Assembly (NCBI GenBank): GCA_030044455.1 | Contig: JASHVU010000408.1 | Span: 1-5,699, forward strand | Reading direction: 5' to 3' | DNA length: 5,699 bases | Source of the DNA: Acidobacteriaceae bacterium | Lineage (GTDB): Bacteria; Acidobacteriota; Terriglobia; Terriglobales; Acidobacteriaceae | Part shown: in pieces, positions 1 through 4,247 of the stretch | Layout of the letters: every line of letters begins with the position of its first letter | How positions within the stretch are numbered: the first letter of the stretch is position 1 | Translations under genes and position numbers: made by a program | The notes under the pieces: generated by a model | Databases searched by the model: none | Seen by the model: only the letters and a program-made list of their open reading frames with translations | Told to the model about the DNA's origin: nothing

Positions 1-54
1 GTAGGCGTTGTCCAGGCCGAACAGGTCATCAGCTTTCTGCGCGAAAAGCTGTAG
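1..54 (+). CDS. C-terminal end of a truncated gene of unknown function
   Basis: Frame 1 is open from the window edge to a TAG at 52-54 and reads VGVVQAEQVISFLREKL. The last residues look like a normal amphipathic C-terminal helix (QVISFLREKL), of the kind that closes many alpha/beta hydrolases and thioredoxin-like proteins, but 17 residues cannot identify a family. The gene would converge on the VOC gene, whose stop lies only 17 bases further on. I see no clear terminator between the two. Only the open frame and the protein-like composition support this call. Confidence 0.4.
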   Translation, partial: VGVVQAEQVISFLREKL

Positions 55-71
55 CACTCTTGTTTCGCCTG

Positions 72-485
72 TCATTCCCGGCTGGTGGTCTGAAACATCC
101 ACCGCACGCCGAATCTGTCATTGAGGGCTCCGTAGCTGCCAAAGAACTGTTCTTTGAGCGGATTGGTTACCTTTGCGCCGACTGAGAGTTTCATAAATAG
201 CCCCTTGAGCTCCTTGAGCGATCCGCCGTTTAGGAACAGGCAGGTCGTATTCGTCGGCTCCGGCTCTTCGCTGAGAGCGAGCCAGTCAGAAGCCGAAATC
301 TCAACTGCTCCGCTTTTCAAATACGCCGTTAAGATCTTCCCCTGTTGGAACGCCTGCATCTGATCCTTCGCCGGCGAGTCCTCCACTCTGGTGAAGCTCA
401 ATTCTCCGCCGAACACCGATTTGTAAAACTCCATTGCTTCGCGGCAAGTTCCATCGAACAGAAGATACGGGGTCAGCTTGGTCAT
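72..485 (-). CDS. VOC family protein, PhnB-like (glyoxalase/dioxygenase fold)
   Basis: A 137-residue protein of the vicinal oxygen chelate superfamily, PhnB/3-demethylubiquinone methyltransferase-like branch. The N-terminal signature YLLFDGTCREAMEFYKSVFGGE (residues 7-28 region) is typical: first beta strand, EA-x-x-FY helix, then FGGE. A second half-motif, FFGSYGALNDRFGVRWMF (about 114-131), matches the closing FG..D.FG..W strand of the family. Members are cytoplasmic; many are bleomycin-resistance or glyoxalase-like and most have no proven substrate. The position where relatives usually carry a metal-binding His (k-i-x-H-A-x-L) reads ILTAYL, with Thr53, so classical metal chemistry may be lost. 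The start at 485 is chosen because a strong AAAGGAG lies five bases upstream and the family domain begins there. The frame stays open to 644 and adds a Tat-like leader (see that entry). It is the last gene of the ArsR operon, 179 bases beyond the arsR stop. Family call is firm; function is unknown. Confidence 0.88.
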   Translation of the reverse strand: MTKLTPYLLFDGTCREAMEFYKSVFGGELSFTRVEDSPAKDQMQAFQQGKILTAYLKSGAVEISASDWLALSEEPEPTNTTCLFLNGGSLKELKGLFMKLSVGAKVTNPLKEQFFGSYGALNDRFGVRWMFQTTSRE

Positions 486-611
486 TTTGTCTCCTTTAGT
501 GGGGGGCGCCAGCGCACGGCCTTTATAGCGAGTAGGCAAAGCGGCCAGTGCCGCAGTGGATACCGCAGCTCTGACGAAGCGGCGGCGCGAGTAAAAGTCG
601 ATGATGAACAT
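486..611 (-). other. In-frame Tat-like signal peptide upstream of the VOC start
   Basis: From an ATG at 611-609 the VOC frame reads 42 extra residues without a stop. They start MFIIDFY, then SRRRFVR, which fits the twin-arginine consensus S-R-R-x-F-[LV]-[KR]. A hydrophobic stretch AAVSTAALAAL follows, and an ALA that could be a signal peptidase site stands just before PPTKGDK and the VOC Met. A GAAGGA lies nine bases before this ATG (621-626), a usable ribosome binding site. Two readings are possible: a second, exported form of the VOC protein made from the upstream start, or a leftover signal sequence of a lost exported protein that ended up in frame. VOC/PhnB proteins are normally cytoplasmic, so either is unusual. 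An ATG further upstream at 644 has no visible ribosome binding site. Confidence 0.45.
491..497 (-). promoter_or_regulatory. Ribosome binding site fixing the short VOC start
   Basis: On the minus strand AAAGGAG is followed by five bases (acaaa) and then ATG at 485-483. This is close to an ideal Shine-Dalgarno and favours the 137-residue VOC form. It sits inside the codons of the upstream in-frame extension (T-K-G-D-K). Confidence 0.75.
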
Positions 612-664
612 CGGGTTTGTTCCTTCGTTCAAAGTGGATTGCATCTGGCGGCACGCTTTTGCTC

Positions 665-1027
665 CTAATTGCCCTCATATTCTTCGCGCAGCGCCTCGCC
701 CAGCCGGTCGAGCTTCTTTTCCCACGCTGTCCGGTGTTCACGAATCCATTGCTCGAGCGTGTCTAACCCGCCAGGCTCCAGACGGCAGACCCGCACGCGG
801 CCGAGTTTTTCGGTGTGCACAAATCCCGCGTTCTCGAGGATTTCGAGATGCTGGATCACTGCCGTGAGAGTAATTCCCAGCGGCGTCGCCAGTTTCGAAA
901 CCGAAGCGGGCCTATGAACCAGCGCGTCGAGAATGGCCCGCCGCGTCGGATCGCCAAGCGCGTGAAACAGCCGATCGATCTGCGGTTGACCGTCAGGCAT
1001 CACTGCTTCGGCCTTCGCCGCTCTCAT
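665..1027 (-). CDS. ArsR/SmtB-family winged-helix transcriptional regulator
   Basis: A 120-residue repressor-type DNA-binding protein. The segment DRLFHALGDPTRRAILDAL (about 18-36) is the hallmark first helix pair of ArsR proteins. Residues 41-70 form the helix-turn-helix (ASVSKLA, then the recognition helix TLTAVIQHLEILENAG), and 71-83 form the wing (HTEKLGRVRVCRL). The C-terminal helix (WIREHRTAWEKKLDRLGEAL) is the usual dimerisation and extension part of the subgroup that travels with SRPBCC/AHSA1 genes. No ELCVC-type metal site is present; the only Cys is residue 81, so it is unlikely to be a classical arsenite or metal sensor. The start at 1027 overlaps the stop of the SRPBCC gene as ATGA and has GGAG five bases upstream, so translation is probably coupled; Met10 is a weaker alternative start. 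It probably represses its own operon through the dyads at 1524-1587. The ligand is unknown. Confidence 0.93.
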   Translation of the reverse strand: MRAAKAEAVMPDGQPQIDRLFHALGDPTRRAILDALVHRPASVSKLATPLGITLTAVIQHLEILENAGFVHTEKLGRVRVCRLEPGGLDTLEQWIREHRTAWEKKLDRLGEALREEYEGN

Positions 1028-1503
1028 CGCTTCTCCAGGTGCTCAGCAACGCGTTCGAGCAGCCCGCGCCACCCTTGCTCAATCATCTTTGCCCCATCCG
1101 GCCAATCGATGAACGTCCCCTGATTGGTCAATACCAGGTCCGTTCCTGTTCCCGAGGGCAGAAACTCGAGAGTCAGCAGCGTGATCGAGATGGGCTTTCC
1201 ATTCAGCGACATCCTTTGCGCTGCAACAATCCGCTGGTTGTGGACAATGTCCTGATAGCGCGACTCGTTCACGATCTCCGATCCAGCAATGGGGTGGCCT
1301 TCCTTGAAGCGATAGTGAAGGCGTTCCATCCCATTGACCCTGAAGTCCATCTCGAATTCCTGTACGTCGTGTTCCCCTTCGGCGTACCACCGGCGCTTGC
1401 GCTCCACCTCCGCAAAAGCACCAAAGACGCGATCCGGGGGTTGCGGGTAGTTGCGTTCAACCACAAATGTGTCATGGATGGTCGTGGGTTCAACGGTAGT
1501 CAT
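1024..1503 (-). CDS. SRPBCC family protein, AHSA1-like (START/Bet v 1 fold)
   Basis: A 159-residue protein of the SRPBCC/AHSA1 group, named after the C-terminal domain of the eukaryotic Hsp90 activator; bacterial members are mostly uncharacterised hydrophobic-pocket proteins. Family landmarks in order: FVVERNYPQPPDRVFGAFAE (13-32, first strand and the P-x-x-V-[FW] helix), then RWY (38-40). EMDFRVNGMERLHYRF (51-66) corresponds to the usual D-F-R-x-G-G strand. QRIVAAQRMSL (90-100) and SITLLTLEFLPSGTGTDLVL (106-125) are the T-x-x-F...G-T-x-L strands. GWRGLLERVAEHL (144-156) is the long C-terminal helix. The start is placed at 1503 because AGGGA lies six bases upstream and the domain begins just after; 20 further codons upstream are open but run into the promoter. 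It is the first gene of the operon, with the arsR start overlapping its stop. The ligand cannot be told from sequence. Confidence 0.9.
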   Translation of the reverse strand: MTTVEPTTIHDTFVVERNYPQPPDRVFGAFAEVERKRRWYAEGEHDVQEFEMDFRVNGMERLHYRFKEGHPIAGSEIVNESRYQDIVHNQRIVAAQRMSLNGKPISITLLTLEFLPSGTGTDLVLTNQGTFIDWPDGAKMIEQGWRGLLERVAEHLEKR

Positions 1504-1523
1504 ACGGTGTCCCTTCGTGAGAG

Positions 1524-1547
1524 ATAGTGAAGCAACTGCTTCAGTAT
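1524..1547. promoter_or_regulatory. Proximal operator: 24-bp near-perfect dyad, likely ArsR site
   Basis: The core at 1528-1543 is a perfect inverted repeat, TGAAGCA-ac-TGCTTCA. The symmetry extends outward through ATA (1524-1526) and TAT (1545-1547) with a single mismatched pair (1527/1544), giving 10 of 11 pairs. It covers the probable -10/start region of the minus-strand operon, where a dimeric repressor would block transcription. Its size suits a winged-helix ArsR dimer. That the ArsR encoded two genes away binds it is inference. Confidence 0.7.
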
Positions 1548-1576
1548 TATCCGAGCCGAACAAATTGTCAAGTCAA
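1544..1576 (-). promoter_or_regulatory. Probable promoter of the SRPBCC-arsR-VOC operon
   Basis: On the minus strand a consensus TTGACA (1571-1566) and a second TTGACT (1576-1571) overlap by one base. Downstream is GATAATAC (1551-1544). No combination has an ideal spacer: TTGACT with GATAAT is 19 bases, TTGACA with GATAAT is 14, and TTGACA with TAATAC is 16. The exact hexamers are therefore uncertain. The position, about 30-40 bases before the SRPBCC start and wedged between the two dyads, supports promoter function under repression. Confidence 0.5.
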
Positions 1577-1587
1577 TACTTCAGTAT
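1568..1587. promoter_or_regulatory. Distal operator copy, 40 bp from the first
   Basis: CTTCAGTAT at 1579-1587 repeats 1539-1547 exactly, 40 bp away. The 16-bp frame 1568-1583 (TCAAGTC-aa-TACTTCA) is a degenerate version of the perfect dyad (5 of 7 pairs), and 1576-1587 also forms its own palindrome, ATACT-tc-AGTAT. A separation of 40 bp is close to four helical turns, so two dimers would sit on the same DNA face. It overlaps the probable -35 element. Confidence 0.5.
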
Positions 1588-1727
1588 CATTCTCCTTCGA
1601 CAGAGCCGCGGCTATCCCCGCTGGGTTCGCTTGCCGAGCTGATTGGAATTCCCATCCGCAGAAATCTCTTGACTTCGTTTTCCGGCTCTCGCGTGCCACC
1701 GCGATCACCGGTTTTTCTTCATTTCAG

Positions 1728-1736
1728 TGGTACACT
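1728..1736 (+). promoter_or_regulatory. Possible extended -10 promoter for the first membrane-protein gene
   Basis: TGGTACACT fits the TGnTAnnnT extended -10 pattern, about 105 bases upstream of the GTG start at 1841. No convincing -35 lies at the right distance, which extended -10 promoters can tolerate. Weak, single-motif evidence. Confidence 0.3.
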
Positions 1737-1829
1737 TTCGCCATTCGCAGCCCAAAAGCCTTCTTGAGCGCCGTGGTGCGCCGGCAGCGATTGCTGACGC
1801 GTTTCCCGGGGAGCTCTCTGCGACAACGA

Positions 1830-1835
1830 AAGGGG
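1830..1835 (+). promoter_or_regulatory. Ribosome binding site supporting the GTG start at 1841
   Basis: AAGGGG is followed by five bases and then GTG at 1841. It decides the start: the same frame is open from an ATG at 1727, but that ATG overlaps the likely -10 motif and has no Shine-Dalgarno. Confidence 0.6.
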
Positions 1836-1840
1836 ATGCC

Positions 1841-2503
1841 GTGGAACCGAACAACCAGCCTGCAAACCAGCCAGCGGGTCAACCCGCCAGCCAGGTTACC
1901 GCTTATCCCGCCAATCGCTGGCAGCCTGTAACCGACCTCTACCAGCAGGAGGTTGAGGGCAACGCGCCGCCCGCCGCGGTTGAGCCGCCGAAGCCTGTGC
2001 CGGTACCTGTTAGCCAAAGAGACCTGCCAAAGAGCATTGTGCCGATGAGCCTTCACATCATCACCGGCCTCTATTTTTTACGCGCTATAATCTACTTCCT
2101 CTTGGGTGGCAAACTCCTCTCCGACCCCAATTCCGACTTTTCACAGTGGCTTGTGTCGATGTCAGGTGCCATGATCCCCTTCACCATCACCCATCGACAT
2201 CCTGAAATGTTCGTGAGACTCGTAGGCGAGGCCATGCTTGTCACTGCGGGATTATCAGTGGTCGTCGGCGGCATGTGGCTTTTCCGCTCCTGGAAGATCC
2301 GCTGGATCACCATGGCCTACGCGGGGGGCATGGTTGTGCGCACGGCTGTCCATTATTTCGCCGGCGCCGCCTCCGGGGTCGGCAGCGAACTCACTGGGGA
2401 TCAGTCCGCCATCGTATTTTGCGGCTGCGCAATTAACACACTTGTCTTCTGCTATCTGGCGTTTTATCCAGGAGTGAAAGAAGCCTTCGAGAAGCCTTTC
2501 TGA
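1841..2503 (+). CDS. Four-helix membrane protein of unknown family, paralogue 1
   Basis: I do not recognise a named family. With the GTG start the protein has 220 residues. Residues 5-18 are a low-complexity NQPA-NQPA-GQPA-SQ tail. RWQPVTDLYQQ (26-36) is a motif shared with the next gene. Residues 42-58 are a proline-rich linker (PPAAVEPPKPVPVPV). Four membrane segments follow at about 66-90, 123-147, 154-177 and 189-211. Charges fit both ends in the cytoplasm: the RSWKIRW loop (149-155) and KEAFEKPF tail lie inside, and the 91-122 loop with HRHPEMF lies outside. Conserved with the paralogue: ITGxYFLRAxxYxLxxxKL (74-92), W103, IP (112-113), E130, MWLxR (145-149), and AxYPxxKxxFxxxF at the end. 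There is no signal peptide and no catalytic motif. The frame, ribosome binding site and paralogue make the gene secure; the function is open (sensor, channel subunit or structural protein are all guesses). Confidence 0.85.
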   Translation: MEPNNQPANQPAGQPASQVTAYPANRWQPVTDLYQQEVEGNAPPAAVEPPKPVPVPVSQRDLPKSIVPMSLHIITGLYFLRAIIYFLLGGKLLSDPNSDFSQWLVSMSGAMIPFTITHRHPEMFVRLVGEAMLVTAGLSVVVGGMWLFRSWKIRWITMAYAGGMVVRTAVHYFAGAASGVGSELTGDQSAIVFCGCAINTLVFCYLAFYPGVKEAFEKPF

Positions 2504-2808
2504 GCCTCATTCCTGCGCGAACTCTGCTCCCCCTCCCGTCGGCATTGACCCAAAGGTCACCCGTTTACGACCTTTGTGTGATACCCATCCTGAGTCCTGT
2601 ACTGCATCCTTTCTTCACTACCTGAGTGCGTTTCAGGGTCGGTCTTATTCAAACGGTAAGTCACCTGTAGTTCGCAATGATATTGGGTGACGTAATGGGC
2701 CCCAGAAGCCGGCAGCAGCTCCCTTTGTTCCCCGATTGCCGCGTTATATCCGTTTCATCTGGCTGAATCCAGGAACTCAGCGCTCAAGGGCGAGAGGAGA
2801 GCTCCCCT
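2504..2808. other. 305-base gap between the paralogues, no gene seen
   Basis: No reading frame here looks coding. The gap holds an 8-bp inverted repeat at 2551-2576 (separate entry), a GTCACC/GGTGAC pair (2660-2665 and 2686-2691), and a weak promoter candidate near 2723-2750 (ctttgt, 16 bases, TATATC) about 60 bases before the next start. Its length suggests the second paralogue has its own promoter or a processed leader, rather than tight coupling to the first. Confidence 0.5.
2551..2576. repeat. Perfect 8-bp inverted repeat downstream of paralogue 1
   Basis: CAAAGGTC (2551-2558) pairs with GACCTTTG (2569-2576) across a 10-base loop. A competing short stem uses the same arm: TGACC (2546-2550) with GGTCA (2555-2559). 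No T tract follows, so it is not a standard intrinsic terminator. It could be an attenuator-like element, a protein site or an RNA 3' stabiliser. Confidence 0.4.
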
Positions 2809-3414
2809 ATGGAAGCAAGAAATCAATGGCAGCCCGTTACTGAGGTCTACCAGCAAATCATAGATCCGGTTGCCGCATCTCAAATCGAAGCCGATCCCAT
2901 GACCTTGGTGAACGCAGTTCGCCACGCCCGCAGGATGGCGGAAGGAAACGTTCCCTTCGGCATTACCGCCATCACCGGCATCTACTTTCTGCGCGCGGCT
3001 GTTTACGCTTTGTTTGCTCTCAAACTTGTTGCCGCATCCGATTCGGTTCTTGCAGCCTGGATTACATCTCGTTGCCCGGCCCTCATTCCGATTGGCCTCG
3101 GCGGCGTCGACCACAAAAAACTTCCCACAACCATGGCTGAAGTTCTAGGCGTGATGGCCGTCCTTTGTTTGGGCATCGGACTCATGTGGCTGCTTCGCTG
3201 GGTACCGATTCTCTTTATCTCCATAGCCTTCTCGGGCTACGTCATTGCTCACTTCGTTGTCTCCTTCTTCAACATCGCCGGGCTCGGCGATCCCAACCTC
3301 TTCACGTCATCGCAACTCGATATCGTCGTAGTTGAAGGAGCCATGAACTTGCTCATTTTCTTCTTCATTGCTCTCTATCCCAACCTTAAACACTCCTTCC
3401 AGCGTCAGTTTTGA
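2809..3414 (+). CDS. Four-helix membrane protein of unknown family, paralogue 2
   Basis: A 201-residue paralogue of the preceding protein. The membrane domain (48-201) aligns to residues 67-220 of the first protein with no gaps; by hand about 50 of 154 positions are identical. The N-terminus NQWQPVTEVYQQ (5-16) repeats the shared motif, and the linker to the membrane domain is within one residue of the same length. Here the linker is charged and helical (AVRHARRMAEG) instead of proline-rich. Membrane segments lie at about 50-74, 108-128, 131-154 and 169-190, again with both ends inside. Invariant between the two: ITGxYFLRAxxY (55-66), W84, IP (93-94), E111, MWLxR (126-130), Q169, N180, YP (190-191), K194 and the final Phe. 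The ATG has GAGGAG nine bases upstream. A strong terminator follows 42 bases after the stop, so this ends the transcript. Function unknown; no known motif seen. Confidence 0.9.
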   Translation: MEARNQWQPVTEVYQQIIDPVAASQIEADPMTLVNAVRHARRMAEGNVPFGITAITGIYFLRAAVYALFALKLVAASDSVLAAWITSRCPALIPIGLGGVDHKKLPTTMAEVLGVMAVLCLGIGLMWLLRWVPILFISIAFSGYVIAHFVVSFFNIAGLGDPNLFTSSQLDIVVVEGAMNLLIFFFIALYPNLKHSFQRQF

Positions 3415-3456
3415 GAAGGGGAATCCTCCGCTAATATGCAACACTCTGATTCCTTC

Positions 3457-3486
3457 CGGCCCCGGCTCTCCCCGGGGCCGTCTTTT
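3457..3486 (+). terminator. Rho-independent terminator after paralogue 2
   Basis: CGGCCCCGG (3457-3465) and CCGGGGCCG (3472-3480) form a perfect 9-bp GC-rich stem with a 6-base loop, followed directly by TCTTTT (3481-3486). It closes the membrane-protein transcript on the + strand. Confidence 0.88.
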
Positions 3487-3679
3487 CTGAGAATCGAAGC
3501 GGTCTCAACGCATGTGATTCAGCTCACATTCGGAATGCTCTCGCACCTGCACACTGTGTTTCAAGACAGCGAGGAATTGGTTCACCTTGATTTGTTTCAG
3601 GGCCTGTTTGATCCCCGCAGGATTGGTGAATTGGAGCTTGAAGTGATTTTGCCGATCGACTCCAACAAAGGGAACCGAC
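3487..3679. other. Spacer with two overlapping open frames, no gene supported
   Basis: This stretch is open on both strands: + 3436-3702, and - 3690-3505. The + frame would start before the terminator at 3457, which argues against it. The minus frame (MSVPFVGVDRQNHF...) has protein-like composition, but its ATG at 3681 shares a CATG with the start of the + gene at 3680 and has only a badly spaced GAGGG. Its GTG at 3690 has no ribosome binding site. It may be a decayed gene remnant or simply leader sequence for the 3680 gene. Confidence 0.35.
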
Positions 3680-4039
3680 ATGACCCTCACGGTAGCTGTT
3701 AACCCCTCTCTTGCCGGACCCGCTTCGCGTTTCGTTCTCGAACACGAGCAGGTCAGCCTCTCCGACGCCGTCGAGCAACTCGCCGGTCTCCGCTTTTCTA
3801 TCGTGCTTTCGGCTCGATGGGAGAGCTCAGGTACCCTCAGCGGAGACGACCGGCTCGAACTCCGCGATGAGCTTCGCCAACTCCGTTCCCGTTACTCCGA
3901 CAAGATCGACGAGATTGCCATGAACTACGGCGTGCAGGCGGCCATGGCGGCCAAAGAGGGCGTCGAGCGCGAAGTCATCGTCCCGAAAACCATGATGCCG
4001 CCGCGAAACGCTGAATCCATTGGCACCCATGACATCTGA
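3680..4039 (+). CDS. Conserved-looking hypothetical protein, 119 residues
   Basis: I do not recognise the family with confidence. AAGGGA lies six bases before the ATG and codon third positions are strongly G/C, both typical of a real gene. The protein is soluble, with no signal peptide or membrane segment. Residues 24-45 (QVSLSDAVEQLAGLRFSIVL) look like a strand/helix unit. Residues 56-87 (DDRLELRDELRQLRSRYSDKIDEIAMNYG) are charged and helical with heptad-like leucines, possibly a short coiled coil. The tail, about 88-108, runs GVQAAMAAKEGVEREVIVPK and then MMPPR, with a proline-containing conserved-looking end. The gene stands alone between a terminator upstream and a bidirectional terminator downstream (4194-4226). 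A small dyad GACCA-ctttA-TGGTC at 4116-4130 lies in its 3' region. A role as a small adaptor or regulator is only a guess. Confidence 0.75.
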   Translation: MTLTVAVNPSLAGPASRFVLEHEQVSLSDAVEQLAGLRFSIVLSARWESSGTLSGDDRLELRDELRQLRSRYSDKIDEIAMNYGVQAAMAAKEGVEREVIVPKTMMPPRNAESIGTHDI

Positions 4040-4193
4040 GTTGCAATTACTGGAATGCGCGACGAACAATCCTGAGCACCATTCGGCCCGGCCTTGAATC
4101 GTACCCGAAACTACCGACCACTTTATGGTCAATATTTCTACGCAGCAGTCGGACCGCTCCACCTGAAGTCACCGTGGGCTCTTGCCTCCAGGC

Positions 4194-4226
4194 AAAAAGG
4201 CCATCCGCCGCCGCGGATGGCCTTTT
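4194..4226 (-). terminator. Bidirectional intrinsic terminator between the 3680 gene and fba
   Basis: A perfect 14-bp stem, AAAAGGCCATCCGC (4195-4208) with GCGGATGGCCTTTT (4213-4226), closes a 4-base loop. On the minus strand it ends in a run of five T, serving fba, whose stop is only 21 bases away. On the + strand it ends in four T and can also stop the convergent transcript from the 3680 gene. Confidence 0.93.
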
Positions 4227-4247
4227 CAGTTGGTACGTCCGGAAAGA

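Noticed and set aside
1039..1527. 162-residue + strand frame opposite the SRPBCC gene
   Set aside because: Antisense shadow; the minus-strand product is a clear SRPBCC protein.
1504..1563. 20-codon upstream extension of the SRPBCC gene to 1563
   Set aside because: It would run through the operator and promoter; AGGGA supports the start at 1503.
1727..1840. 38-codon upstream extension of paralogue 1 from ATG 1727
   Set aside because: No ribosome binding site before 1727, the ATG overlaps a likely -10 element, the residues have no counterpart in paralogue 2, and AAGGGG is well placed for GTG 1841.
3436..3702. 88-residue + strand frame
   Set aside because: It begins upstream of and reads through the strong terminator at 3457-3486, and has no clear ribosome binding site.
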